Positions 52,209 through 61,313 of a stretch of DNA of 64,000 nucleotides are shown piece after piece. Position numbers and translations under genes: made by a program. Location of the stretch: the NCBI GenBank assembly GCA_964344935.1, contig CAYFPL010000004.1, positions 62,001-126,000 on the forward strand. The letters are read 5' to 3'. The notes under the pieces were generated by a model, which saw only the letters and a program-made list of their open reading frames with translations, was not told the DNA's origin and did no database searches. The stretch's first letter is position 1. The number at the start of each line of letters is the position of its first letter. This DNA is from GCA-2731375 sp964344935. GTDB taxonomy: Bacteria > Pseudomonadota > Alphaproteobacteria > GCA-2731375.

Positions 52209-53840
52209 TCAAACCCTCCGGGCGATCTTGTAGCCGACCGACTCCCGATCCCAGGTACGGTTGGTGACGCCGGCCTGACGCAAGGGCTCTTTCTGGATCT
52301 TGCCCGTGGCGGTCTTGGGCACTTCTTCCACCGCCTCGATGTACCGGGGCACGGCGAAACGGGGAATGTGGATCGAGCAATAGTCGAGTAGGGCGATGTT
52401 ATCGATTTCCTCGCCGCCGTCGGTGACGATATAAGCCTTGACCTCGTCCTCGCCGCCGGCGCCCTCGACCTTGATGCCGACAATGGCGCTTTCGTTGACC
52501 TCCGGATAGTCGTTGATCACCTGCTCGATCTCGAAGCTGGAGATGTTCTCACCCCGGCGCCGGATGCGGTCTCTGATCCGGTCGGCGTAATAGAGCCGGC
52601 CTTCCTCGTCGAAATAGCCAGCATCGGAGGTGTGAAACCACAGGTTGCGCCAGGTTTCCACGGTCTTTTCCGGCATGCGGAAATAGCCCTGATTGAAGAC
52701 GTAAGGTACTTTGGGCCGAACGGCGATCTCGCCGATTTCGCCCTTGGGCACGTCCCGGTCCGTTTCGGCGTCGATCACACGCACCTCGAACAGATCGTCA
52801 AGCACGTGACCGGCGATGCCGGGCACCAGGGGATCGTCGTCATGTGTGAAGCACGGCAGATTGATCTCGGTCATGCCATAACCCTGGAAAAACTTGAAGC
52901 CGAAGCGTTTCTCCATGGCTTCGCCCCATTCCGCGGCCAGGGGTACGGCCAGAACCTTGCGCAGCTTGTTGTCCAAATCATGTTCCGTCTCTGGCGTGCG
53001 GAAGATGAATTCGGGGATCACACCCAGGGCGTTGGTAACGGTGGCGCCGCAGGCGCGGACGTCATCCAGCCAAGTGTTGGGCGAGAATCTTTCGATGCAA
53101 TAGGCCTGGCTGCCGGTAATCAGTGTGGATATCGCCTGCATGAACAGGCCCATGGCATGGAACAGGGGCATGCAGATGTATTGCCGGTCTTCCGATGTCA
53201 TACCGACGTTTCTCGCCACGCCGTTTCCGAACTGATAGCAATGGGCGTGCGGCATCAAAACGCCCTTTGACGGGCCGGTAGTGCCGGATGTGTACATGAT
53301 GCAGGCAATATCCTGCGGCCGCCCTTCGACAAGGACGTCATCGCCTGCCCCGTCCAAGGCCATGAACGCTTCGAAGGTGATGGCATTGGCGCCTGCCAGA
53401 ACCTCCGGCCGATCGCCTGGAACCTCACCTGCTACATAAATCACCGCGGCCAGATCCGCATTGCCACCGTCGACCGCATCGAAGGCGTCGCGCAGGCCAT
53501 GGTCGAGGAAGATCGCCTTTGGCTCGGCATTGCGCATCTGGTGCTGCAGGAAGGCGCCTTTCAACTCCGTATTGATGGGCACGAACAATGCCCCCACTTT
53601 CATGATGCCGATCATGGCCAGCATGAATTCGATACGGTTCTTCAACATCACCATGACGCGGTCGCCCGGGACCACGCCCAGGGCGGCCAGATTGCGCGCC
53701 ACCTGGTCGCTGTCTCGGTCAAGAGAGGCATAGGTCAGCTTGGTGCCATGCTCGAAACTCAAGTATTCCTTTTCACCCAGGGCGGCGGCCTGTCGTCGGA
53801 CCAGGCCCACCAGGGACCATTCGGAGATGTCTACAGTCAT
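52209..53840 (-). CDS. AMP-dependent acyl-CoA synthetase (CaiC-like)
   Basis: This 543-aa ANL-superfamily ligase shows the P-loop IMYTSGTTGPSKGVLMPH (about 170-187), the FQGYGMTEINLP motif near 325, the hinge YYADRIRDRIRRRGENISSF near 430 and the late lysine in KTATGKIQKEPLR (about 520). It activates a carboxylic acid as acyl-AMP and then forms the CoA thioester. The overall pattern resembles crotonobetaine/carnitine-CoA ligases. The ATG 53840 (MTVDISEW) has GGAG nine bases upstream. It is divergent from a LysE-type exporter. A CaiB-type CoA transferase gene lies about 2.4 kb away and may share substrates. Confidence 0.92.
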   Translation of the reverse strand: MTVDISEWSLVGLVRRQAAALGEKEYLSFEHGTKLTYASLDRDSDQVARNLAALGVVPGDRVMVMLKNRIEFMLAMIGIMKVGALFVPINTELKGAFLQHQMRNAEPKAIFLDHGLRDAFDAVDGGNADLAAVIYVAGEVPGDRPEVLAGANAITFEAFMALDGAGDDVLVEGRPQDIACIMYTSGTTGPSKGVLMPHAHCYQFGNGVARNVGMTSEDRQYICMPLFHAMGLFMQAISTLITGSQAYCIERFSPNTWLDDVRACGATVTNALGVIPEFIFRTPETEHDLDNKLRKVLAVPLAAEWGEAMEKRFGFKFFQGYGMTEINLPCFTHDDDPLVPGIAGHVLDDLFEVRVIDAETDRDVPKGEIGEIAVRPKVPYVFNQGYFRMPEKTVETWRNLWFHTSDAGYFDEEGRLYYADRIRDRIRRRGENISSFEIEQVINDYPEVNESAIVGIKVEGAGGEDEVKAYIVTDGGEEIDNIALLDYCSIHIPRFAVPRYIEAVEEVPKTATGKIQKEPLRQAGVTNRTWDRESVGYKIARRV

Positions 53841-53957
53841 GGCGCGTACTCCCATGCACGGTCTGATGTGGTTGCTGGAGACATAATGCTGTTTTGCCGC
53901 GCACCTGCCAAGACCGTTGCCAAGGTTGTTGCCGCCTGGCTTGGGATATGGCTAGTT

Positions 53958-54584
53958 ATGATAATGAGCATCGAACTTTACATCGCATTCTGTCTGGCAA
54001 CAGCGGTTTTGATCCTGATGCCGGGCCCCATTGTCACCCTGGTGATCGCGCAATCGCTACGTCACGGCACCGCTACAGGTTTGTCGACCGTGGCCGGTTC
54101 CAGCGTCGGCAACGCCCTATTGGTCACAGCCGGGGCCTTGGGCCTTTCCACTGTCTTCGTACTGCTGGCCGATCTGTTCGACCTGATCCGCTGGCTGGGC
54201 GCGGCCTACCTGATCTGGCTCGGTATCAGGGAATGGCGCTCCCGCGGCGCAGACCTGAGCGAGGCCTCTGCTGGCGATCGGCAGGCTAAGACCACGGTTT
54301 TCTGGCAGGCCATCGTGGTCGCTATCACGAACCCCAAGACCATTTTGTTCTATGCCGCCTTTTTCCCCCAGTTCATCGATCCCACGGCGCCCCTGGCGCC
54401 GCAATTGGTGCTGATGTGCGTCAGTTTCGTGGTCATCGCCGGCCTGTTGGATAGCTGTTATGCCTTGCTCGCCGGGCGCCTGCGGGGCGTTCTGACCGGT
54501 CCCCGCCGGGCCCGTATCCGCAGCCGCATCACGGGCACATTGCTTATCGGCACCGGCATCGGTCTGGCTCTAGCCCGGCGATAG
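53958..54584 (+). CDS. LysE/RhtB-family exporter
   Basis: The 208-aa protein has six hydrophobic helices. The N-terminal LATAVLILMPGPIVTLVIAQ carries the PGP motif of LysE/RhtB amino-acid exporters, and NPKTILFYAAFFPQFIDP is the central conserved patch. It likely exports an amino acid or related metabolite. The start at 53958 (or 53964) gives the usual N-terminus; an in-frame ATG at 53886 has a better GGAG site and would add 24 residues. The GMC oxidoreductase gene begins 9 bases after its stop, so they are co-transcribed. Confidence 0.9.
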   Translation: MIMSIELYIAFCLATAVLILMPGPIVTLVIAQSLRHGTATGLSTVAGSSVGNALLVTAGALGLSTVFVLLADLFDLIRWLGAAYLIWLGIREWRSRGADLSEASAGDRQAKTTVFWQAIVVAITNPKTILFYAAFFPQFIDPTAPLAPQLVLMCVSFVVIAGLLDSCYALLAGRLRGVLTGPRRARIRSRITGTLLIGTGIGLALARR

Positions 54585-54593
54585 AGCAGGGGT

Positions 54594-56207
54594 ATGCAGT
54601 ACGACTATATCGTCATCGGTTCGGGCTCGGGCGGCGCCGCGGTCGCGGGACGGCTGTCCGAAGACGGCCGGACGACGGTCTGTCTATTGGAAGCCGGCGG
54701 CAGGGACCGCCACCCTTTCATCCATATACCCGTGCTGTTTCCCCACCTTCTGACCAACCCAAAGACGACCTGGCTGCGCAAGTCTGAACCGGTACCGGGC
54801 CTGAACGGGCGGCCCATGTTCTTTCCGTCCGGCAAGGTGCTGGGCGGTTCCTCCTCCATCAACGGTATGCTGTATATCCGCGGCCAGGCCAGGGATTACG
54901 ACGATTGGCGGGACGAAGGCGGTAACGATGGCTGGGGCTGGGATGACGTGCTGCCTTATTACCGCAAAATGGAAGATCACCAGCATGGCGGCAACGAAAG
55001 TCATGGCGTCGGCGGGCCCATCGCTGTGACCAACACGGTGTTGAGCAATGATTCTTCCAACAAGTTTCTCGAAGCGGCGGTCGCCGCCGGTATCCCGCGC
55101 ATCCCCGACCTCAACACCGGCGATCAATTCGGCATCTCCACGGTGCAGGGCACCATCCGGGACGGTCGGCGAAGTTCCTCAGCCGTCGGCTATCTCAAGG
55201 AAGCCAGGCGCCGCAATAACCTGACCATCCGAACCGGCGCTAACGTCAGCCGCATTCTGCTGGACGGCACGCGGGCCAGCGGTGTCGAGTATGTGGATCA
55301 ATCCGGCGCCACGGTTACGGTCCAGGCGGGCCGTGAGATCATTCTTTCAGCCTCCGCCGTCGGCTCGCCGCAGGTGCTGCTGCAGTCGGGCATCGGCGAT
55401 AGCGCGGAGTTGAAGGACGCTGGCATCGAACCCACCCATCATCTGCCGGGCGTCGGCAAGAACCTGCATGACCATCTGTTCGTTCATATGCAACCCCGCC
55501 TGAAAGCGGCCTATCCCACCTTGAACCAGATGCTCTCGAACAAGCCGCGCATGGGGATGGAGTTGATCCGGTACGGCCTCACCCGCAAGGGCGCCTTCGG
55601 GCTGACCAGTACGGAGATCTGTGGTTTCTTGGATTCACGAGAGGCCGGCGGCCGGCCCGATATCCAGATCAACTACCGGCCTTTCAGTTTTGATTACTCC
55701 TCCGAGGGCGGTTTCATGTTCCATCCCTTCCCAGGGGGCACCGCGTCGATTTGTTATACCCGGCCCAAGAGCCGGGGTGATGTGCGTCTGGTAGCTGACA
55801 ATGGTGGCAGGCGGCTCGCCATCCAGCCAAATTATCTGGACCACGACGAAGATGTGCAGGGCATGCTGCACGGCTACAAAATACTGCGCCGCATCATCAA
55901 CACTCAGCCGTTTGCCGACTGGCTGGAAGGGGAGCACGGCGCCGGCGCCCAGGCCCAAAGCGATGACGAGATCATCGAGCATATCCGAAACAACGCCGCC
56001 ACCATCTATCATCCGGTCGGTACCTGCAAAATGGGTCACGACGACATGGCGGTGGTGGACGACCGCCTGCGGGTGCGCGGTCTATCTGGCTTGCGCGTCG
56101 CCGATGCCTCGATCATGCCGGTCATCACCTCTGGCAACACCAACGCCCCCTCCATCATGGTCGGTGAAAAATGCGCCGATATGATCATCACCGAACGCAA
56201 CCGCTAG
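54594..56207 (+). CDS. GMC-family FAD oxidoreductase (choline dehydrogenase-like)
   Basis: The 537-aa flavoprotein opens with DYIVIGSGSGGAAVAGRLSE and LLEAGG, the ADP-binding fold. The GMC signature 1 region is GKVLGGSSSINGMLYIRGQ (about 81-99) and signature 2 is ILSASAVGSPQVLLQSGIG (about 245-263). The C-terminal catalytic pair is H in YHPVGTCKMG and Asn in GNTNAPSIM. It would oxidise an alcohol to aldehyde or acid at the membrane or in the cytoplasm. It follows the LysE exporter gene and precedes the CoA transferase gene. Confidence 0.94.
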   Translation: MQYDYIVIGSGSGGAAVAGRLSEDGRTTVCLLEAGGRDRHPFIHIPVLFPHLLTNPKTTWLRKSEPVPGLNGRPMFFPSGKVLGGSSSINGMLYIRGQARDYDDWRDEGGNDGWGWDDVLPYYRKMEDHQHGGNESHGVGGPIAVTNTVLSNDSSNKFLEAAVAAGIPRIPDLNTGDQFGISTVQGTIRDGRRSSSAVGYLKEARRRNNLTIRTGANVSRILLDGTRASGVEYVDQSGATVTVQAGREIILSASAVGSPQVLLQSGIGDSAELKDAGIEPTHHLPGVGKNLHDHLFVHMQPRLKAAYPTLNQMLSNKPRMGMELIRYGLTRKGAFGLTSTEICGFLDSREAGGRPDIQINYRPFSFDYSSEGGFMFHPFPGGTASICYTRPKSRGDVRLVADNGGRRLAIQPNYLDHDEDVQGMLHGYKILRRIINTQPFADWLEGEHGAGAQAQSDDEIIEHIRNNAATIYHPVGTCKMGHDDMAVVDDRLRVRGLSGLRVADASIMPVITSGNTNAPSIMVGEKCADMIITERNR

Positions 56208-56262
56208 GCCGCCGATCGCGCGGCGAAAAACATCTCGAAGAACCCATAACTACGGCTTCCGT

Positions 56263-57468
56263 ATGACTCAGGCATTTTCGAATATTCGCATTCTCGATTT
56301 TACCCAGGTACTGGCCGGGCCTTTCGCCGCCCAGCAACTGGCCCTGTTGGGGGCGGAGGTCATCAAGGTGGAACAACCCGGCACCGGCGATCAGTTGCGT
56401 ACCATGATTTGCGGCGACGAATTGCGCGCCATGGGCCTTTCACCCAGCTATCTGATGTGCAACGTCAACAAGCGCGGCATCACCCTCGATCTGAAATCGC
56501 CCGAGGCCAAGGAGATCATCACCCGGTTGATCCGCGAGTGCGATGTCATCTTGGAGAATTTCAAGGCGGGGCAAATGGATCGCCTCGGTTTCGGCTATGA
56601 TTTCGCCAAGTCGATCCGTCCGGACATCATCTTTTGTTCCATTTCCGGCTATGGCCAAGAGGGTCCGAAAGCCGGGGTGCCGGCCTATGACGGCGCCATC
56701 CAAGCTGCATCAGGCATGATGAACGTCAACGGACATCCCGAGACCGGGCCGACTCGGGCGGCCTTTTTCCCCGTCGATATGTCAACCGGTCTGACGGCGG
56801 CCCTGGCTATCTCAGGCGCCCTGTATCGGCGTCGGGAGACGGGGCAGGGCCAGCGATTGGATGTGGCCATGTTGGACAGTGCCCTGACCCTGCAGGCGTC
56901 CCGCGTCGTCAGCCACACGGTGGAACGGGAGGAAGCACAGCTCACCGGCAACGAACCAGTCGTCGCGGTCCCTTCCATCGGCGTCTTTCCCACCATGGAC
57001 GGCCATATACAGACCGCTGCCGTACAGCAGACCCAGACCGAAGCCATGCTCACCGTTATCGGCAGGGATGATTTGGTGGGCGACCCCCGCTATAGCGATC
57101 GCGACGGTTTGATTGAACATTTCGACGAATTGCGCGCACACTTCGCGGCGGCCTTCTTGACGGACAGCGCCGACAATTGGGTGCTTAAACTGCAGGCCGC
57201 CAAGGTGCCGGTGGCCAAGATCAACCGATATAGGGATGTGGTCGCCGACGAGCAGATGGCGCACCGGAATATATTCGTCGATGTCGAGGGCCCGCCCAGC
57301 CTGGGCGGCAGCCAGAAACTGATCACCGCCGCCTATATGGCCGACCAGGATGGCCCCACCGTCCGCCACCCGGCCCCCGACCTTGGCCAGCACACGGACG
57401 AGGTGCTAGGCGAGCTGGGATTTTCTGAGGCCGAAATTGCAGGCTTTCGTGAGGGAGGCACAGTCTAG
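56263..57468 (+). CDS. CaiB/BaiF-family class III CoA transferase
   Basis: The 401-aa protein matches formyl-CoA:oxalate CoA-transferase relatives: ILDFTQVLAGPFAAQQLALL at the N-terminus, VIKVEQPGTGDQLR, and the nucleophile D172 in FFPVDMSTGLTAALA. It moves CoA between carboxylic acids without an external energy cost. It lies 55 bases after the GMC gene and 65 before the HpcH/HpaI aldolase gene, consistent with a path that oxidises an alcohol, activates the acid with CoA and cleaves it. Confidence 0.94.
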   Translation: MTQAFSNIRILDFTQVLAGPFAAQQLALLGAEVIKVEQPGTGDQLRTMICGDELRAMGLSPSYLMCNVNKRGITLDLKSPEAKEIITRLIRECDVILENFKAGQMDRLGFGYDFAKSIRPDIIFCSISGYGQEGPKAGVPAYDGAIQAASGMMNVNGHPETGPTRAAFFPVDMSTGLTAALAISGALYRRRETGQGQRLDVAMLDSALTLQASRVVSHTVEREEAQLTGNEPVVAVPSIGVFPTMDGHIQTAAVQQTQTEAMLTVIGRDDLVGDPRYSDRDGLIEHFDELRAHFAAAFLTDSADNWVLKLQAAKVPVAKINRYRDVVADEQMAHRNIFVDVEGPPSLGGSQKLITAAYMADQDGPTVRHPAPDLGQHTDEVLGELGFSEAEIAGFREGGTV

Positions 57469-57533
57469 TTCGCCAGAATTTGGCTGTGGCCGCGGCGGCC
57501 TGTATTGAAACAAGCAACATTGGAGTAATGACG

Positions 57534-58301
57534 ATGAGATCGAACAAGATTAAGCAGATGTGGGCTGACGGCAAACGTCCCACCCTGGGCTGGCTCTCCA
57601 TCTCCCACGGCATGACGGCTGAGATTATGGCGCGCCAGGGCTTCGATGCCTTGTGCGTCGATTTGCAGCACGGCACGTCGGAATTGGGCAATATCTGGCC
57701 GATGCTGCAAGCGATCTCGCAAACAGACACCGTGCCTTTCGTCCGCGTCGCCTGGAACGAGCCGGCGGCGATCATGCGGGCCTTGGACCTGGGTGCCTAT
57801 GGCATCATCGTGCCGCTGGTCAATACGGCCGAGGAAGCGGCCAAGGCAGTGGCCGCCTGCCGCTACCCACCGGTGGGCATGCGGTCGTTCGGACCCATTC
57901 GTGCCGCCCAGTACGGCGGCGCCGATTATCCGGCGCATGCTAACGACGAGATCGTTGTCATGGCCATGATCGAAACCAAGGAAGGTCTGGCCAATCTCGA
58001 TGCCATCTGTGCCACGCCCGGCCTCGATGCGGTTTATATCGGCCCGGCCGATTTGTCCTACGCGCTGGACCTGGAACCGCGCGGCGACAACCCCGATCCG
58101 TTGCACTTGGAAACTTGCGACAGGATTCGCGACACCGCGCACAAACATGGCATCAAGGCCGTCATGCACTGTGCCAGCGGGGCCTTCGCCGCCGGCGCCG
58201 TGAAGCGCGGCTTCGACATGGTGATGCTGACATCCGATCTTGCCTCCATGGTCGCCGGCGTAAGGCGGCAACTCGACGATTTCAAGGCTGAATCTGGTTA
58301 G
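57534..58301 (+). CDS. HpcH/HpaI-family aldolase
   Basis: This 255-aa class II aldolase has a TIM barrel with H46 in CVDLQHGTSE, acid-metal residues in MAMIETKEGLANLDAI (Glu) and VYIGPADLSYALDL (Asp), and R in FGPIRAAQYGGADY for carboxylate binding. It cleaves 2-keto-3-deoxy or 4-hydroxy-2-oxo acids to pyruvate and an aldehyde. The start at 57534 has GGAG eight bases upstream; the ATG six bases before is too close to it. The gene ends near the convergent enolase-superfamily gene. Confidence 0.92.
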   Translation: MRSNKIKQMWADGKRPTLGWLSISHGMTAEIMARQGFDALCVDLQHGTSELGNIWPMLQAISQTDTVPFVRVAWNEPAAIMRALDLGAYGIIVPLVNTAEEAAKAVAACRYPPVGMRSFGPIRAAQYGGADYPAHANDEIVVMAMIETKEGLANLDAICATPGLDAVYIGPADLSYALDLEPRGDNPDPLHLETCDRIRDTAHKHGIKAVMHCASGAFAAGAVKRGFDMVMLTSDLASMVAGVRRQLDDFKAESG

Positions 58302-58327
58302 GATGGCGGCAGGTACTTGACCCGATC

Positions 58328-58349
58328 CCGTCCTGATCCATCCGGACGG
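58328..58349. terminator. Weak hairpin between convergent genes
   Basis: CCGTCC / GGACGG with a 10-base loop lies in the 49-base gap between the aldolase stop and the enolase-superfamily stop. It lacks a U-tract; the call is tentative. Confidence 0.3.
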
Positions 58350-58350
58350 C

Positions 58351-59454
58351 TCAAGCTCCCTTAGCACCGTAGTCCTTGATCACATCCGGGTCTGGATCGA
58401 TGCCCAGGCCTGGGCCGGTGGGCACCGTGATGTTGCCGTCCTTAGCAACGATGGCCTCGCCGTAGAGGCTGGCTTCCAAGGTTTCGTAGTAGAAGCTCTC
58501 CGCCAGACATTCGTCGGGCATGGTGGCGAGGATTTGCAATGTCGCGAGCAGGCCCGGGCCGAAATAGGGGGCATGGGGCATGACCGTGGCGCCCTGTAGG
58601 TTGGCCATGGTGATGATTTTGTTGAACTCGGTGATGCCGCCGACTTTGGTGACGCTGGGCTGGTAGTAGGTCACCGCCTCTGCCTGCATCATTTGCTGGA
58701 ATTCCATGGCGGTGCAGGCGTTCTCCCCCGCGGCGAGCGGCATATCCACCTCAATGCCCAGGCGGTTCAGGCTCTGGAAATCCTCCGGCGGGTAGATCGG
58801 TTCCTCCAGCCAGTGGATGTCGTAAGGTTTGAATGACAGCGCCGCCTCCTTCGCCTGCCACGGGGTCCAGGGACAGTTGGTGTCCACCATCAACGGTACG
58901 CCGTCGCCCATGGCCACGCGGGCGGCGCGGACTTCCCGTTCCGCAGTCTCGTGCAGCTTGATGGAGCCGAAGCCTTCGCCTAAGGCGCGCGTGCAATGCG
59001 CGGCAACGTCGTCGGGGTCACTGTAGTTGAACAGAGAGGCATAAGCAGGGATTTCGCCACGCCGGGCCCCGCCCAGAAGGGTGGAGATGGGCACCCCCGC
59101 CGCCTTGCCGGCGAGATCCCAGAGCGCAATGTCGATGCCGGATATGGCGAAGATTGTGATGCCATAGCGGCCCAACAGGTGGTGGCCCTGTTGTAGCATG
59201 TAGGACAATTGCCCGATGCGGGAGGCATCTTCGCCGATCAGCTTCGGCGCCAGCATGTGATCCACCGCCGCCTTGACCGACAGGGCCGCGCCGCCATAAG
59301 CAAAGGCATCGCCCCAGCCCACCAGGCCGCCCTCGGTCTCGATACGGACCAGGACATAGTCCAGGGTAGACCAGTCCATGCGGCCGATGTTTCCGGTGCC
59401 GCCGGTGGTGTAGGGCAGTTTCACCAAATGGGTGTCGACCTTGGCGATCTTCAT
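58351..59454 (-). CDS. Enolase-superfamily (mandelate racemase/MLE-like) enzyme
   Basis: This 367-aa member of the MR/MLE group has metal ligands near D191 (LMVDTN), E217/E218 (WLEEP) and E244 (AAGEN). Catalytic positions are K166 in SIKLHE, giving K-x-H instead of K-x-K, and H294 in MPHAPY. It probably abstracts a proton alpha to a carboxylate in a sugar acid or amino-acid derivative. The start at 59454 (MKIAKVD) has ACGGAGAATAAA upstream; an ATG at 59469 overlaps the stop of the upstream paralog in an ATGA. The two paralogs are therefore translationally linked. Confidence 0.9.
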   Translation of the reverse strand: MKIAKVDTHLVKLPYTTGGTGNIGRMDWSTLDYVLVRIETEGGLVGWGDAFAYGGAALSVKAAVDHMLAPKLIGEDASRIGQLSYMLQQGHHLLGRYGITIFAISGIDIALWDLAGKAAGVPISTLLGGARRGEIPAYASLFNYSDPDDVAAHCTRALGEGFGSIKLHETAEREVRAARVAMGDGVPLMVDTNCPWTPWQAKEAALSFKPYDIHWLEEPIYPPEDFQSLNRLGIEVDMPLAAGENACTAMEFQQMMQAEAVTYYQPSVTKVGGITEFNKIITMANLQGATVMPHAPYFGPGLLATLQILATMPDECLAESFYYETLEASLYGEAIVAKDGNITVPTGPGLGIDPDPDVIKDYGAKGA

Positions 59455-59465
59455 TTTATTCTCCG

Positions 59466-60551
59466 TCATATGATTTGCATCCCTGCCACGGCCTCTGGGT
59501 CGAAGGTGAAGCCGAGGCCCGGGCGGTCCGGGATCAGCATATCGCCTTCGACAAGTTCCATCGCCTCGTTATAGAGCGGCGCGAACCAGGGCATCATCTC
59601 GCTGTAGTTGACGTTCTCAAGGGCGCCGCAAAGCTGCAGGCTCTGTTCCGAATAGACGTGAGGTGAAACAGGGATGTCAAAGGCGGCGGCCATGTGCGCC
59701 ACTCTGACGAATTCGGAAATGCCACCAACCCGCTCCAGATCCGGCATCAACACATCCGCCGATCCCCGCTCGATCATATCGCGGAAGCCATAACGGGCAT
59801 ATTCCGTTTCGCCGCTGGCGATGGGGGTGTCCAGTGCCGCCGCGACACGGGCGGAGCCTTCCAGGTCATAGGCCTGCACCGGCTCTTCGAACCAGACCAA
59901 ATTGTAATCCTCCAAACGTCGACCAAGTCGGATGGCATGATTGACCGTGAAGCCTTGATTTGCGTCTGCCATCAGGTCAACGTCCGGTCCAATAGCCTCG
60001 CGCACGGCTGCCACCCGTTCCACATCTTCGCCGATGTCTGGTTTGCCGAGGCGCATCTTCATGGCGCGATAGCCCTGGTCGAGAAAGTCCCGCGCCTGGG
60101 CTTGCAGTTCATCCGCCGACATGGAGACCCAGAGCCCGGACGAGTTATAGGCGCGGATGCAGTCCCGGCACTGCCCCAGCATGCGGCAGACGGAGGTGCC
60201 GTGGGCTTTGCCTACAAGGTCCCACAGGGCCATATCCACGGCGCCGATGGCGAACAGGGTGATGCCCTTGTGTCCGAAGAAATTGATGTCGGCCCACATC
60301 TCCGCCCACAGGCCCGCATGTTCGTGAGGATCGCGGCCTTCGATCTTAACGGCCATGGAATGGAGCATGGCCTCCAGCGTGGCCAGGCGACGGGTGCCCA
60401 GGGTCCAGACCAGGCCCTCGCCAACCAGGCCCTCGTCCGTGTCCAGGTACAACAACACACAGCCGATGGAGTCCAACTGGTGGATGGCTGTGCGGATCGG
60501 TGTGTCGAGGGGGATTTCCACCTGTTGCGTGCGAAGTCCTGTGATCTTCAT
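59466..60551 (-). CDS. Enolase-superfamily (mandelate racemase/MLE-like) enzyme
   Basis: The 361-aa paralog keeps the metal site D197 (LMADANQG), E223 (WFEEP) and E248 (ASGETE). Catalytic residues are K165 in MKMRLG (K-x-R) and H298 in SPHVYSEQ, with an Asp preceding the His loop. Such enzymes racemise, dehydrate or cycloisomerise carboxylate substrates. Its start overlaps the rhomboid stop by four bases (ATGA), and its own stop overlaps the first start of the next MLE gene. This makes a coupled rhomboid-MLE-MLE unit. Confidence 0.92.
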   Translation of the reverse strand: MKITGLRTQQVEIPLDTPIRTAIHQLDSIGCVLLYLDTDEGLVGEGLVWTLGTRRLATLEAMLHSMAVKIEGRDPHEHAGLWAEMWADINFFGHKGITLFAIGAVDMALWDLVGKAHGTSVCRMLGQCRDCIRAYNSSGLWVSMSADELQAQARDFLDQGYRAMKMRLGKPDIGEDVERVAAVREAIGPDVDLMADANQGFTVNHAIRLGRRLEDYNLVWFEEPVQAYDLEGSARVAAALDTPIASGETEYARYGFRDMIERGSADVLMPDLERVGGISEFVRVAHMAAAFDIPVSPHVYSEQSLQLCGALENVNYSEMMPWFAPLYNEAMELVEGDMLIPDRPGLGFTFDPEAVAGMQII

Positions 60552-61270
60552 GAATTGATACTCCGCAGATTGGGGCCTTGGTTATTTCTGTCGAAAAGGG
60601 GAAAGAGCAGATACCCGGCAACAAAGCCGCCGATATGGGCCTCCCAGGCGATGGCGCGCACTTCGCCCATGCCGGGCACGCCTGTATAGCCGATCACCAC
60701 ATTGGCCAGGATGAAGACCGCGATGGCGGCGAATGTGTTGCGCGTGGCTAGGCGGAGAACAGCGCCGAACAGTCCCGAAATAGCGCCCGAGGCGCCGACC
60801 ATGATGGTTTGTTCCGCCGTGGCATAGAATAGACCGACGCTGGCGGCGGCGCCGCCCAGGGCACAGAGGACATACAGCACCAGGAACCGGTTGCGGCCTA
60901 GTCTCCGGTCTACCGCCGTTCCGAAGGCCAGAAGAAAGGCCATGTTGATCAACAAATGCAGCAAATCACCATGCAGGAAGGCATAGGTAATCGGCGAGAT
61001 CAGAAGGGCGATGGCGTATTCCGATTGTGTGCCCATGACGGCTGCAAGGAACCAGGGCGGCGAGAATGCACCGATGGTGCCGATGATGGCAGACCAATGA
61101 TCGGGCAATAGCAGGCGCAGCAAATGAATGCCTACGTTGACGGCGATCAGGATCAGCACCGTGGGCGAAGCATTGATGGCGGGGGTGGAGGTTTGGGACA
61201 AGCTTATCTCTTGACTGACGGGAAGGGGAACGACGTCGGCAGCATAAGGGCTGGTTAAGGGCGGCGCCAT
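60548..61270 (-). CDS. Rhomboid-family intramembrane serine protease
   Basis: The 240-aa protein has six to seven hydrophobic helices with the catalytic dyad S161 (MVGASGAISGLFGA) and H212 (AWEAHIGGFVAGY), and the conserved FLHGDLLHLLINM loop near 98-110. It cleaves membrane-spanning substrates within the bilayer. It is the first gene of the minus-strand unit with two MLE-type enzymes, joined by ATGA overlap. A functional link is not obvious. Its start at 61270 is 43 bases from the divergent RidA start. Confidence 0.93.
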   Translation of the reverse strand: MAPPLTSPYAADVVPLPVSQEISLSQTSTPAINASPTVLILIAVNVGIHLLRLLLPDHWSAIIGTIGAFSPPWFLAAVMGTQSEYAIALLISPITYAFLHGDLLHLLINMAFLLAFGTAVDRRLGRNRFLVLYVLCALGGAAASVGLFYATAEQTIMVGASGAISGLFGAVLRLATRNTFAAIAVFILANVVIGYTGVPGMGEVRAIAWEAHIGGFVAGYLLFPLFDRNNQGPNLRSINS

Positions 61271-61313
61271 CGGGTTATTTTGCCCCTAGATCAAAATTGG
61301 CGGAGGCAACGAT

